Shown: positions 10,373 to 23,800, counted from the stretch's first letter. The stretch: 64,000 nt of DNA from Neostapfia colusana (GCA_030760725.1 JASWHV010000005.1:86806622-86870621), one strand, 5' to 3'. Notes: generated from the sequence alone by a model not told the origin. Program-made: numbers and translations.

Positions 10373-10418
10373 TTACCGGATATGCGACGTGAAAAATTCG
10401 GGGTAGTTAGTGCGAAGG
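10373..10418 (-). pseudogene. A1 gag-pol, last codons beyond the B insertion
   Basis: C-terminal end of the A1 polyprotein, separated from the rest by element B. It encodes the residues after the chromodomain, matching the end of A2 gag-pol, and stops at TAA (10373-10375). The 5 bases GAAGG (10414-10418) are the target duplication of B. Confidence 0.85.
10414..10418. other. Target-site duplication GAAGG, left copy (B)
   Basis: GAAGG precedes the TG of the B 5' LTR and recurs at 25236-25240 after the CA of its 3' LTR. Removing B and one copy restores a continuous end of A1 gag-pol. Confidence 0.93.
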
Positions 10419-13250
10419 TGTAAAAGTCCCAAAAATGTGTATGAATAAAAACTAAAGTTTGAGTTCATATGTGTGGCAAAGACAAGAAAAATGGGACTTG
10501 CTAAAACTTTTCTTCATGCAAGGTAATACATGGATGAACATCCAACATGAGGTTCACCTTTTTACTTAAAAGTGTTGGACCAATAAGGAGTTAAATACCT
10601 CTTTGCATGTGAGTTTAAAATTCAGATTTGAAAATTCAAAGTTCACACATGAGGTGGTCAAGGACTTTGAATAAAAATGCAGCCATATAGATGGGATCAT
10701 AGGGAGGAGTTTGCTCACCAACTTTCCATTTGTAGGGTGGGCTTAAAAGAGAACTAAAATAGAAGAAATTGCAAATTCTAAACCAAATTTAGGTTTAGTC
10801 TTGCAAATTCAAACTGAATTTGAAGAATTCAAATTCTAGCCCACCTTTTTAAAACTTAGCATTTCGGGTAGTGAAAAGATCAGCTTGAGAAGATATTTGG
10901 TGAAGAAATGGGGGGTGAGACCCACAGGTCATAGAGCTAAAGGAGGAGACTTACTCCCTAAATTTTGCTCTCGGTGGGAACTTTTCCCGAGCAGCTTGCG
11001 AGCGCCACCGAGCAGCTTGCTGGTGACAGCTCCTGCTGCCGGTCTCCACGTGCTGGCGCCCTGAGGTCGGTCCTGGCCGCGCCCCCAACGTGATCACGTG
11101 CCCCCGGCCGAAGCAAGGCACAATTGCTTTCTTCTCCTCGCAAACAAACTGAGAGCCGAGCACCTCACCGCGCTGCTCCCCTGCTCCCTGTCTCCCGGCC
11201 AGCCCAGCGTCTCTCCGGCAGGCTCAAGAGGCCACAGAGGTGCGCCAGGAGGTACTGATCCTCATCCCATCGTCCCCCTGCTCTCCCCTGACGCCGGCTC
11301 GCCGGAATTCGATTTTTGGCACCGGCGCACGTATAGAACCGACCGTGTTTAATTCGTGAAATTCTCCCAAACCGATTGATCATACCTCCTACAATTCAAA
11401 CCACAGCAACTAGATGTCTTAGCGCCCTCCCACGCCGAAAACCAAAGGAAACCGACCCTCCTATGCCCCGGGCGACGAGAAATCGTCGCCGACGGCCAAA
11501 ACTGTCATGGTCCACGGTGACGACTAGGTTGCAGCCACTTCCTGCACGATCTGATCTCCGTTCCATGTTCCTAGAACCATAGGGATGCTGTAGGACATCG
11601 TAGCTCGCCGGGAGATGCCTTGGACACGCTGGAACGCGTCCATGTCGAGCTCCCGAGCCGCCCCGCCGGTGCCGACCCACCTACAGCCGTTTTCACGCGG
11701 GGAAACCTTGCCCGGCAGCTGCGCCACGTTACCAGGAGCATGTAGGGCAAAACCAGAGCTCATTTGGTGGAGAAATGAGAGAGAACGAGCCATGCCAAGT
11801 TTTCTGCCGGTGTGCACCCGCGGGCTCTGGCGGGAGGTTGAAGAAGCACCTGACCCGTGGGCCCCACGCGCGACTGTGCTGTTTAAAATCAAACAGAGAG
11901 TTGTGCAAACTTGTAAAAGGCATAACTTGGTGTAGGAAGCTCCAAAAATAGTGAGATAAATTTTGTTGGATTCCTCTAAGAGAGTACTATCCAGAGGTAC
12001 AACCCAATAATTATGAAAACCCCTGGTTTTGGCTCATTAATTCATAGAAGGAAAAGCTCGTGGGAATTTTTCCAGGAGTTCTATGTATTGGAAAATCCCC
12101 AAATTTGGGCAGGGGAGTCTTCCAAAAATACTTGAACTCCAGTAAAATTTTCAGAAGCATTGGACCTAATTTGCTTGGCCAAATGTGGTGTTAATTCCTT
12201 ATGTCTCTGAAAATGGGAAAATAAACAGAGGTCAATTTTAGAATTTTTCCCCAAACTTTAGAATCTCATAACTCTTGTTAGGAATCCCAAAATTTAGTTA
12301 TTCAAATTGGGTTGGATTCATATTGAATAGCTCTGTCCAAATCTACAACCCAATTGGTATGAAACACATTATTATATTCTGGAAAAATTCTTGGAAGGTT
12401 TTCTGAAAAAGAATTATTGAGAGAGTTTGATTTATCCAAAAATCCCCAAATTTTGCCAGAATATTTTTTAGCATAGTATTGACCTACTAGCAAATTTTCA
12501 GCTCATTTGAGGATCATTTGAGTAGGAATTTGCTACATGCAAACTACTGTGTTCAAAAGAGTCCAGAAACATTTTCAGAAAATGTTTCCCACTTCAAAAA
12601 TCTGTTCTGAGCCATCCATAGCTCCAAAAATCATAGGAAAATTTAGGCAAGCTCTCTGAGACATACTTGGAATTGTACTTCAATTAGGTGGGCATGAAAA
12701 TGCACATTACCATAATATTAATTCTTTTGAGTACAAATGCTTAAAGAATTGTTCTGGGAGAACTACCCAAGTAAAAGGGCTGAATTTTGGACCAGATTAC
12801 TCTCATGTGATCAAGAACTCACATGTAAATGACCAGCCCAAGATGAGTTCTTGAACTCCCTGTTCTTATTCTCCATACTTATGTATAAGGGAAAAATACA
12901 TAAGAAGTACTGTGAGAATTATGAAGGACACAATATGACTCCACATTAGCTGCAATTTGGCAAGCTAAATCCTTAGGGAGTATAGACCCTACTGTAAAAG
13001 TTTTGAGGCCATTGGAGTTCTTGTTCTTCAGTTGCACTCAAATCCTTTCAGCTTATCTATTATGTTCATTAGGGAACATGATTAGTGTATAGCAAAAGCC
13101 TTTAGGACAAATTAGTTATTTCTGTTCTTTGCACAACAGAGGCAAACCAACCCATGCTTGGCTTTTCCACACAACCTCTGTCCTAAGAAATTAATTCCAT
13201 AACTTCTTTCCATTACATTCTATAAAATATGTGCATATGCATCTCAATAG

Positions 13251-13366
13251 GAACCACAACCAAGGGGACTCAAAGGAGTGATTCATCGAAGTGGATCAAG
13301 CTCCGGAGAGTCAAGGGTGGATCTGCAAGGCCACTAACTGATATATACGACTACCCTGCAAAACAG
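13251..13366 (+). other. Putative small internal exon in the element B LTR
   Basis: A 116-nt stretch between a TAG acceptor-like site (ending 13250) and CAG|GCAAGC (intron from 13367). Only the frame with two leftover bases at the start, the same phase as in A and C, is open throughout. It ends in a DYP-A-KQ motif that may match DYPFQEQQ of element C. Here the exon ends in phase 0 rather than phase 1. The 3' LTR copy is 23702-23817. Confidence 0.4.
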
Positions 13367-14451
13367 GCAAGCTCCGGTTTGCATTTAACAGCTGTTAAGT
13401 TTTTGTTTTGTATTCACTTTCGGTCAGGATATAAATTATGAATTAGGTCTAGTGTTTGATACTCCACTTGCATAGCCAAATGACCCATGGAGTATTGGGT
13501 AGGTGTCTATCACCGTGTAGAACTGCCATGCTTAAGTACGGTTCGGTAGAAGTCGAGTGGTGAGATGCTACTCGCAGATTTAGGAACAACAGAGGCATAG
13601 GGATTGGTTCGTAATTGAATTAGCAAGTTAAAGTTGAGACCGGAAGGTTGTAGGAGCGGCAGGACATAGGGGCCTGGGTGCTGTAGACCTGTCCATATCG
13701 GTCAAGGACCGATCCGTATGCGGCCCTGTTGAACAAGTTTGAGTTGTGTACCGGACTCATGCTGGATATATGGGACCCAGTAAACCGATGTACCTCGGGA
13801 AGCTGTCGTTGGGACTTTTCGGGTCGCCTCAGGCGGACGGCCGGTGTGCAGTATGTGGGGAATATTCTCATGACATCTCATGTCGGAAGGTGCACCATGA
13901 GAGTAGCTACTGTACGGGGCGACTTGATCGATTCAGCAGGGGTGAAACGGGGGAAAGGCTGCCACGTACAACGTCAGTGATGGTTGTTGTAGGCAACGTC
14001 GAGTACGGGCGTACGTGTCGTGTAGTCCGGGTGTTATTGATTCGAATCACCGTCGCTCGTGGAATGGACCGAGCATACTTGTTCTCACTGTCGTGACGTA
14101 GTAAGAACTTGCATGAGCAAGGAACTAATCATCTTGATGTGAAGTATTATTCTACCTCGTATTGGAGCTTGATGAATAGGCTAGTGCAAACTCGATTCTT
14201 TTATGCCATGAGCAATTTACATCAGGGGAAGCGTTTCTTGTTTGATTGTGGACTCCCGATGTGACGTGCCCAGGGTTACTTAAAATGCTGCAATTAATGT
14301 CTGAAAGTAAGGATTCACTTTTAGTCGAGTTTAATTATGCTTATGCCATCCTATGTTAGGTTCATAACCTCACGTAGAGTTTCATGTTTAGGGTAACGGT
14401 TAAGTCTTGTTGAGCGTTATGCTCACGGATGCTATCCGAGTTGTTTTGCAG

Positions 14452-14514
14452 GTAACTGACTCGATGCTTAGGAGAAGGGATGCCGATGAGACTCGGGAAC
14501 CTCCGAGTGCTTAA
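14452..14514 (+). other. Putative downstream exon segment in the element B LTR
   Basis: Open in phase from the CAG acceptor (14449-14451) to a TAA at 14512-14514. The 3' LTR copy (24904-24996) has a sense codon at that TAA and stays open 10 codons longer, to a TGA, so the 5' copy looks like a nonsense variant. The peptide is acidic and Arg-rich, with an ETREPPSA motif resembling ETEPQEGN in family A. Confidence 0.35.
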
Positions 14515-14786
14515 TCAAAGAGCATCCTCGCCGCTGCAGATTGATCTTCGTGTTGCCAGTAAGAAACGTCCGCGGGCTGGACCGTTTCTTTGTTGCTAGT
14601 TTAGACATGAGTCGTGAGAGTGATAGTCTTACGCTGTAGTTTACTCTGATATACTTATTTGTAAAACAATCTTGTACGCTTCCGCAAACTATTTATGTAA
14701 TATGATGTGTGTTCATCGACCCGTGTGCTGTTGGGTGCCGCATAACACGGCACCACCCGACGAGGTCCTGTGGGGCCGTCTCAGCA

Positions 14787-14798
14787 TGGTATCAGAGC
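14787..14798 (+). other. Element B primer-binding site
   Basis: Perfect TGGTATCAGAGC three bases after the LTR end, complementary to the 3' end of initiator-Met tRNA. This primes minus-strand DNA synthesis in chromoviruses. Confidence 0.92.
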
Positions 14799-16334
14799 TG
14801 CATTGGGAACAGAGCACGGATTGAGCATCATATTATGTCACAAACTTAGGGTACGGTGAGATAACGGTACTAGGCCCACATAAGGACTACTATTAGCATA
14901 TTATGAAGGTGGCAAGCTAACCTATTTGTTATGTCGGAAAACCGTGCATCTCGGGACGTCTATGTCTTGGGGGGTGCACGTAAACGCTGTCCACCAGTGC
15001 GCACAAATTGAAGGGTGGAGCCTCACGGGTGGCAGGTAACCCGACCCGCTTTAGTATCCTCTACGACTCTTCATGTCGTTTGGGGTATTCGAGCAGCGTC
15101 TGTCCCAGGCGTGCGTGGTGCAATTTGTGAGACCCCGTCACGTGGTCAGTAACGTGAACACGTAGCTCAAGGCGTGTTTGGCTTGAGAACACTTGGGCGA
15201 GTGATGACGGCCGGTTGTACCAACTGTTATGGATACCGGGTTCGGTGTGCAGCCGAACCTGATGATTGAGTGTGTTTTATGTAGGTACTAACCACGAAAA
15301 CCTTAGTACGTGTACTACACGTTTGCGAGTGATCGTTTTAGTGCCACCTAATGATACGTGTATGCCGGTGTAATCCGGTTAGGTTTTTCTTTGGTGAGGC
15401 AACGTAGTACCGTCATATGTCTTACGGTGCATCGTCACCGTACTACACTGGATAGTATTCTTATCTATGAAAAAATCATTCATGACTAACTTCCAAACTA
15501 AAAATGGATGTGATAAAGCACATATTAGTTACTGAGCTCTTCATTTGAACTAAGTTTCAAAGAAGAGACTTGTTAGGTTTCTTTTGATCTCAAAGACAGA
15601 GTGCTCTGTTCAGACAGAAATTTTTCTGGTCTTTAACAGAGCGTAACTCTAATTTGTTTGACCCAATGGAGGTGTTTGAGACAGTTCTGGAAAGTTTATT
15701 AAGTGCTCTACAACTTTTCTGTAGAACTCCAGAGCCAAATCCGATACCAACTTGGTTGAACGTTCAGATGAATGCAAACTGTTCAGAAAACAGAGCAGCT
15801 GCAAACTTCTCTGGATGTTTCGGTAAATTGGTCATAACAATCTGTAGAAAATTTTCTAAGGGTCATGTAATACACCGCTGGAAAGGTTATGAAACTTACA
15901 ACGATGTTGTAGTTCATAGTTTGTTCAGAATTGTACCCCAGTTGTATGTAAAACTGTGATGAAAACAGCCACATACAAAGGAGGTGCTGGCAAATTTTAG
16001 CCAGAAATTCTGTCAACTTTGAACAATCCTAACTTTTGTTCCAGAAATGATCTAGGGGCATGTGAGTACTCGTTGAAAAGATACTGAAGTTAACTTTAAC
16101 TTTGGTATTCAACTTGAGTTATGAAAATGCTAATAACTGGAACAAATTCTGGGTTAAGTACATAAAGGTCTGTTCTGTACAGAATGAGGGACTGAATATG
16201 TTGGCTTTAGAAAGATGTGTAAACATGAAATTTTGTTATGCTTTCATAAAGTTTTAGCATGTTCATGTTTTACATACTTTCACATACTGCTGAGATCATA
16301 TTTTGACTCCCCTCACAAATTATCTTTGTGCAGT
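14799..16334 (+). other. Element B untranslated leader
   Basis: About 1.5 kb without a convincing gene. Positions 14938-15450 closely match the family-A leader, including a run of about 63 nt with no difference (near 15129-15191), the palindrome GTGCGCAC (14997-15004) and a 7-bp stem hairpin (15423-15442). The second half (15470-16330) contains the 'cataactt' type modules seen in LTRs. A 101-codon ORF at 15654-15959 lies in sequence that aligns with noncoding leader in A2, so I do not call it a gene. Confidence 0.7.
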
Positions 16335-19300
16335 ATGGTGCGTACTCATTCTCCGAGTAGGGTTGAAGGTTCTCATCGAGACGGTGATGACTCGACTCCA
16401 CCAGGGGCACCGCCATCAACGGTATGGGCGGATGTCATGGCTCTGATGGTCGAGTCAAGTCAAGAGAACACAAGACTACTCCAAGCCTTGGTACAACAGG
16501 GCTTACTCCAACATGCACAACAGGACGTTCCACCTCGGAACGCCTACTTGGATTTCTTGGCGGCACAACCGCCAATTTTCACGGAAGCCAACGAACCAGT
16601 GGAAGCTGATCAGTGGCTTCGGGTTATGGAGTCCAAGTTTGGAGTGTTTGAGTGCGAAGAATATCAGAAGACATCATTTGCAGCTCAACAGCTCCATGGA
16701 GCCGCCGGAAATTGGTGGTTCGCTTAACTTGCCACCGTTCCGGAAGGCCATCAAGTGGAATGGACGGAATTTCGCGAAGCATTCCGTGCTCGTCACATTC
16801 CTATGGGTTTTATTAAGGCCCAACAGCAAGAATTCAGAAACTTGAAGCAGGGGGACATGAGTGTCCTTGATTATGTCAGACGATTCAACCTTCTGGCACA
16901 ATATGCTCCTGCTTATGCGATGAGCGAAGCTGCAATGTGTGACTACTTTTTCTATGGCTTGAGTGCCATACTAAAAGAGAAGTTAGCTTTGTTCAATCAA
17001 GGCAGTTACACCGAGTTGATAAGTGCTGCTCTGCTGCAAGAACAAGCGACACTTGAGTGTCAAGCAGAGAAGAGGGACCGGGATGATGTGCAAGAAGACA
17101 CACCAGTTGTTCCTCGCAAATACCGTGTGGTGTATCACACACCATCCGATGAAATATGGCAATCACCAGTGAGATCAACTCCGTACAGATTTCCGGCTCA
17201 AGAATCTTGTCTTGAAGCAACACCTTTGCCGCAGCAACGAATGACACCTGTGACATCATTGCTGCAGCCGAGTACATCAACTCCTCAACCACAAGTCGAC
17301 GAAGAACCGGGGAAACCTCCGTGTTCTTATTGCCACCGTTTGGGGCATTTTAGGCAGGAATGCCGGGAGAAGTTGGTGAACAACAGACAGCCATCATCAT
17401 CAGGTGGTATGCCGCCACCTGCTCCAGTCAACATAACAGCATTACAATCCGGGAGTGTGCAACATCTTGCTATTGAGGATGTCCCGGAGGGAGCACCGGT
17501 GTTAGCGGGCATGTTTACTCTCAAGGACGTGCCCGTGTTGGTACTTTTTGATTCAGGTGCAACCCACAATTTTATCAGCAAAACATGCGTGGATCAGCAC
17601 CAATTATCCACCAATACTCCCACAACGAGTTTTCTTATACGATCACCGGGAGGAAATATCTCTGCCAATCAGATTGTGTCCCGAGCAGCTTTGTGTTTGG
17701 GCGGAAAAATATACCCAACATCGCTGATTATGTTGGATAGGCAGCAGATAGACATTATATTGGGGATGTCTTGGTTAAATCGTCACGGTGCCGTTCTCAA
17801 TATCGGTAACCGGACTGTCCAGATTGACTCGCCGATTCACGGACAGCACACGCTGTTTTTAGACAGCGAAGATCCAGATATGGTAGAGGCCTACCACACG
17901 GAAGCGCTGAAGTTTGAAGATATTCCGGTGGTACGTGATTATCCCGACGTTTTTCCCGATGACTTACCGGGCATGCCGCCCGAACGTGACGTCGAGTTCA
18001 AAATTGAACTGGCGCCGGGAATGACGCCTATTTCACGAAGGCCTTACAAGATGGCATCTAACGAGCTAGCGGAGTTAAAAGAGCAACTGAATGAACTTAT
18101 GAGCAAGGGTTTCATACGACCAAGTTCTTCACCTTGGGGTTGCTCAGCGCTGTTCGTTAAGAAGAAGGACGAAACACTACGGCTATGTGTTGATTACCGT
18201 CCTCTCAACGCTGTCACAATAAAGAACAAGTATCCTTTGCCCCGCATTGACATCCTGTTTGATCAACTTGTGGGTGCAAAGGTATTTTCGAAGATGGATC
18301 TTCGGTCGGGCTATCATCAAATCAAGATCCGACCGGAGGACATACCGAAGACAGCTTTCTCGACGAGATACGGACTCTACGAGTACCTCGTCATGTCATT
18401 TGGGTTAACCAACGCTCCGGCACACTTCATGTACTTGATGAATTCTGTGTTCATGCCGGAGTTAGACAAGTTCGTTGTGGTATTCATCGACGACATATTG
18501 GTTTACTCCAAATCTAAAGAAGAGCACGCTGAACATTTGCGTATCGTGCTACAACGGTTGCGGGAGCACCAATTATATGCCAAGTTCAGCAAGTGCGAAT
18601 TTTGGATTGATCAAGTGCCCTTCCTAGGCCATATTATTTCAGCAGAAGGTATCGCCGTGGACCCCTGCAAGATTGAACAAGTGCTGAAGTGGGAATCTCC
18701 CAAATCAGTCCACGAGGTCCGAAGTTTCCTAGGTTTAGCAGGGTATTATCAGAGGTTTATTCCGAGCTTCTCAAAGATTGCTAAACCAATGACGGAGCTG
18801 CTGAAGAAGGGCACTAAATACAAGTGGAATGCAGCATGTGAAGCCGCATTCAAAACTTTGGTGAAACATCTCACAACGGCTCCAGTTCTTGCTCAGCCGG
18901 ACACGACGAAGCCATTCGATGTATACTGTGATGCATCCGGCATCGGTCTCGGCTGCGTTCTAATGCAAGAAGGGCGTGTAGTCGCCTATGGGTCTCGTCA
19001 ACTGCGAAACCACGAGCAGCATTATCCAACTCACGATCTTGAGCTTGCTGCAGTGGTGTTGGCGTTAAAGATGTGGAGGCATTACCTACTTGGTAATCTT
19101 GTTCACCTCTACACCGACCATAAAAGCCTGAAGTATATCTTCACGCAGAAGGAGCTGAATATGAGACAACGGAGATGGTTGGAGCTCATAAAAGATTATG
19201 AAATTGAGATCCACTATCACCCGGGAAAAGCCAACGTGGTTGCCGACGCGCTTAGTCGGAAAGCCCACATTCACAACTTAGCAGCTGCTGAGTTAGAAGA

Positions 19301-20804
19301 CGAAGAACCAAGCCTCCGTGTCATTCCGTATGGCGCGCTTTATAATCTCGCGCTCATTCCAACAATCCGTGAAGAGATTGTTGAGGCTCAAAGAAGAGAC
19401 AGAGGTATGTCTCACATACGGAGAAGACTGGACAACGGAGAGGTGAAATGTTTCCGGAAGGATGAGAACGGTACGATATGGTTTAACGACCGTATAGTGG
19501 TACCGCGTAATATGAAACTCCGGAAGAAGATCTTGGATGAGGCCCACCTGTCTAAGTTTTCCATTCATCCCGGAAGTAACAAGATGTACCAAGATTTGAA
19601 ACAGAAATTTTGGTGGACGAGGATGAAGAGGGAGATTGCTAAATACGTATCCGAATGCGATACGTGTAGACGGGTCAAGGCTGATCATATGCGGAAAGCC
19701 GGACCGCTACAACCTTTAAAGATTCCGGCGTGGAAATGGGAGGATGTGAGTATGGACTTCATCGTCGGATTACCGCTCACATCCAGGAAGCATGACTCGA
19801 TATGGGTGATCGTCGACCGGTTGACAAAGTCGGCTCATTTCATACCGGTGAACACTCATTATCGAGCAAGGCAATATGTGGAGTTATTCATCTCCAGAAT
19901 TATTTGCTCACATGGTGTCCCAAAGACCATCATTTCAGATCGAGGTGCATTGTTCGTTGCTTGGTTTTGGGAGCAGCTGCATGCCTCGTTGGGCACCAAG
20001 CTAATTAGAAGCTCCGCATATCACCCTCAAACCGATGGACAAACTGAGAGGGTGAATCAAGTGCTCGAGGACATGTTGAGAGCATGTGCCATCCACCACG
20101 GTAGGAATTGGGACGATCACCTACCGCTGGCGGAGTTTTCATACAACAACGGTTATCAAGCGAGTATTAAAATGGAACCGTATGAAGCTCTCTATGGCCG
20201 GAAGTGTCGCACACCACTGAATTGGTGTGAGTCCGGCGAAAGAGTTCTGTTTTGGATTGATCTTGTCAACGAAGCCGAAGACCGAGTTCGGTTGATACAA
20301 GAGAACTTAAAGGCTGCCCAATCCCGACAGAAGAGCTACGCCGATCAAAGGCGTATGCCGTTACATTTTGACGTTGGAGAGCACGTATATCTTCGTGTAT
20401 CTCCGATGAAGGGAATTCACTGGTTCGGTGTACAGGGGAAACTCGCTCCCCATTTTATGGGTCCTTTCTCTATCACGGAGAAGTGCGGACCCGTAGCCTA
20501 CCGGCTGGAATTACCGGCAAGTCTAGTGGGTGTTCATGATGTATTTCATGTTTCACAGCTGCGGAAGTGCCTCAAATTCACCGCTGCTGTTCGCACTGAG
20601 GACATCGACGAATTGAAACCGGACCTGACCTACACCGAGCGACCGGTTCAGATTTTGGATGAAAAGACCCGGGTAACCCGGAACCGGACGATCCGATTTT
20701 TCAAGGTGCTGTGAAGTAATCACACCGCGGAAGAGGCGACGTGGGAAAGTGAAGATTATCTCCGCACCAACTACCCGGAACTTTTATCTTTGTACAGTTT
20801 GTAA
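16335..20804 (+). pseudogene. Element B gag-pol polyprotein, two in-frame stops
   Basis: Single-frame Gag-Pol that would supply capsid, protease, reverse transcriptase, RNase H and integrase. Order by nucleotide: Gag capsid (16335 to about 17100); CCHC zinc knuckle CSYCHRLGHFRQEC (17322-17364); protease DSGA (about 17550); RT with the FIDD active site (about 18483-18494); RNase H with VYCDAS (about 18921-18938); integrase HHCC zinc finger (about 19550-19680) and DDE core with DFIVGLP, SDRG and QTER (about 19750-20050); C-terminal chromodomain, usually a reader of methylated histone H3 (about 20590-20804). ATG 16335 is chosen because it opens the Gag match. TAA at 16725-16727 breaks Gag after the NWWFA motif, and TGA at 20712-20714 cuts the chromodomain (likely TGG to TGA). 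The catalytic motifs I checked look intact, so this is the least damaged pol here. Confidence 0.93.
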
Positions 20805-20855
20805 TTACCTCTCCCGTCGCGTTCCTCTTTTGTAATCTCGGGACGAGATTCTTTT

Positions 20856-20868
20856 AAGGGGGGAGGAA
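20856..20868 (+). other. Element B polypurine tract
   Basis: AAGGGGGGAGGAA directly before the 3' LTR. Just upstream lies the inverted repeat TCTCGGGACGAGA (about 20837-20849), which is also present in families A and C or partly so (C has a variant). Confidence 0.88.
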
Positions 20869-23800
20869 TGTAAAAGTCCCAAAAATGTGTATGAATAAAA
20901 ACTAAAGTTTGAGTTCATATGTGTGGCAAAGACAAGAAAAATGGGACTTGCTAAAACTTTTCTTCATGCAAGGTAATACATGGATGAACATCCAACATGA
21001 GGTTCACCTTTTTACTTAAAACTGTTGGACCAATAAGGAGTTAAATACCTCTTTGCATGTGAGTTTAAAATTCAGATTTGAAAATTCAAAGTTCACACAT
21101 GAGGTGGTCAAGGACTTTGAATAAAAATGCAGCCATATAGATGGGATCATAGGGAGGAGTTTGCTCACCAACTTTCCATTTGTAGGGTGGGCTTAAAAGA
21201 GAACTAAAATAGAAGAAATTGCAAATTCTAAACCAAATTTAGGTTTAGTCTTGCAAATTCAAACTGAATTTGAAGAATTCAAATTCTAGCCCACCTTTTT
21301 AAAACTTAGCATTTTGGTTAGTGAAAAGATCAGCTTGAGAAGATATTTGGTGAAGAAATGGGGGTGGGACCCACAGGTCATAGAGCTAAAGGAGGAGACT
21401 TACTCCCTAAATTTTGCTCTCGGTGGGAACTTTTCCCGAGCAGCTTGCGAGCGCCACCGAGCAGCTTGCCGGTGACAGCTCCTGCTGCTGGTCTCCACGC
21501 GCTGGCGCCCTGAGGTCGGTCCTGGCCACGCCCCCAACGTGATCACGTGCCCCCCGGTCGAAGCAAGGCACAATTGCTTTCTTCTCCTCGCAAACAAACT
21601 GAGAGCCGAGCACCTCACCGCGCTGCTCCCCTGCTCCCTGTCTCCCGGCCAGCCCAGCGTCTCTCCGGCAGGCTCAAGAGGCCACAGAGGTGCGCCAGAA
21701 GGTACTGAACCTCATCCCGTCGTCCTCCTGCTCTCCCCCGACGCCGGCTCGCCGGAATTCGATTTTTGGCACCGGCGCACGTATAGAACCGACCGTGTTT
21801 AATTCGTGAAATTCTCCCAAACCGATTGATCATACCTCCTACAATTCAAACCACAGCAACTATATGTCCTAGCGCCCTCCCACGCCGAAAACCAAAGGAA
21901 ACCGACCCTCCTATGCCCCGGGCGACGAGAAATCGTCGCCGGCGGCCAAAACTGCCATGGTCCACGGTGACGACTAGGTTGCAGCCACTTCCTGCACGAT
22001 CTGATCCCCGTTCCATGTTCCTAGAACCATAGGGATGCTGTAGGACATCGTAGCTCGCCAGGAGATGCCTTGGACACGCTGGAACGCGTCCATGTCGAGC
22101 TCCCGAGCCGCCCCGCCGGTGCCGACCCACCTACAGCCGTTTTCACTCGGGGAAACCGTGCCCGGCAGCTGCGCCACGTTCCCAGGAGCATGTAGGGCGA
22201 AACCGGAGCTCATTTGGTAAAGAAATGAGAGAGAACGAGCCATGCCAAGTTTTCTGCCGGTGTGCACCCGCGGGCTCTGGCGGGAGGTTGAAGAAGCACC
22301 TGACCGGTGGGCCCCACGTGCGACTGTGCTGTTTAAAATCAAACAGAGAGTTGTGCAAACTTGTAAAAGGCATAACTTGGTGTAGGAAGCTCCAAAAATA
22401 GTGAGATAAATTTTGTTGGATTCCTCTAAGAGAGTACTATCCAGAGGTACAACCCAATAATTATGAAAACCCCTGGTTTTGGCTCATTAATTCATAGAAG
22501 GAAAAGCTTGTGGAAATTTTTCCAGGAGTTCTATGTATTGGAAAATCCCCAAATTTGGGCAGGAGAGTCCCCCAAAAATACTTGAACTACAGTAAAATTT
22601 TCAGAAGCATTGGACCTCATTTGCTTGGCCAAATGAGGTGTTAATTCCTTATGTCTCTGAAAATGGGAAAATAAACAGAGGTCAATTTCAGAATTTTTCC
22701 CCAAACTTTAGAATCTCATAACTCTTGCTAGGAATCCCCAAATTTAGTTATTCAAATTGGGTTTGATTCATATTGAATAGCTCTGTCCAAATCTACAACC
22801 CAATTGGTATGAAACGCATTATTATATTCTGGAAAATTTCTTGGAAGGTTTTCTGAAAAAGAATTATTGAGAGAGTTTGAGTTATCCAAAAATCCCCAAA
22901 TTTTGCCAGAATATTCTTTAGCATAGTATTGACCTACTAGAAAATTTTCAGCTCATTTGAAGATCATTTGAGTAGGAATTTGCTACATGCAAACTACTGT
23001 GTTCAAAAGAGTCCAGAAACATTTTCAGAAAATGTTTCCCACTTCAAAAATCTGTTCTGAGCCATCCATAGCTCCAAAAATCATAGGAAAATTTAGGCAA
23101 GCTCTCTGAGACATACTTGGAATTGTAGTTCAATTAGTTGGGAATGAAAATGCACATTACCATAGAATTAATTTTTTTGAGTACAAATGCTTAAAGAATT
23201 GTTCTGGGAGAACTACCCAAGTAAAAGGGCTGAATTTTGGACCAGATTATTCTCTTGTGATCAAAAACTCACATGTAAATGACCAGCCCAATATGAGTCC
23301 TTGAACTCTCTGTTCTTATTCTCCATACTTATGTATAAGGGAAAAAATACATAAGAGATATTGTGAGAATTATGAAGGACACAATATGACTCCACATTAG
23401 CTGCAATTTGGCAAGCTAAATCCTTAGGGAGTATAGACCCTGCTGTAAAAGTTTTGAGGCCATTGGAGTTCTTGTTCTTCAGTTGCACTCAAATCCTTTC
23501 AGCTTATCTATTATGTTCATTAGGGAACATGATTAGTGTATAGCAAAAGCCTTTAGGACAAATTAGTTATTTCTGTTCTTTGCACAACAGAGGCAAACCA
23601 AGCCATGCTTGGCTTTTCCACACAACCTCTGTCCTAAGAAATTAATTCCATAACTTCTTTCCATTACATTCTATAAAATATGTGCATATGCATCTCAATA
23701 GGAACCACAACCAAGGGGACTCAAAGGAGTGATTCATCGAAGTGGATCAAGCTCCGGAGAGTCAAGGGTGGATCTGCAAGGCCACTAACTGATATATACG

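Larger units (their letters stand above)
10419..14783 (+). repeat. Element B 5' LTR (4365 nt)
   Basis: Starts TGTAAAAGTCCC and ends GGGGCCGTCTCA. The GC-rich zone spans about 10960-11890, followed by an AT-rich zone with imperfect copies of a ~340-nt unit (starting about 11921, 12264 and 12610), an open 116-nt exon (13251-13366), a putative GC-AG intron, a hairpin-plus-CAG acceptor (14411-14451) and a 7-bp hairpin near the end (14734-14754). A possible first donor 'gag|gtactg' is at 11252. I see no convincing TATA box. The 83-122 codon ORFs in this LTR recur only because the LTR is present twice. Confidence 0.95.

Noticed and set aside
11396..11892. 94-122 codon antisense ORFs in the B LTR, present twice
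   Set aside because: Both copies are the two LTRs of one recent element, so their similarity is no evidence of selection. No counterpart in A or C.
13729..14096. Overlapping 83-116 codon ORFs in the B LTR
   Set aside because: They overlap the putative intron, and the A LTRs do not keep these frames.
15654..15959. 101-codon ORF in the B leader
   Set aside because: The homologous leader of A2 (around 36371-36730) has no such frame and it starts near a repeated module; probably chance.
16335..20804. Envelope-like gene after pol in any element
   Set aside because: The polypurine tract and 3' LTR follow gag-pol within about 50-70 nt in A, B and C, leaving no room for one.
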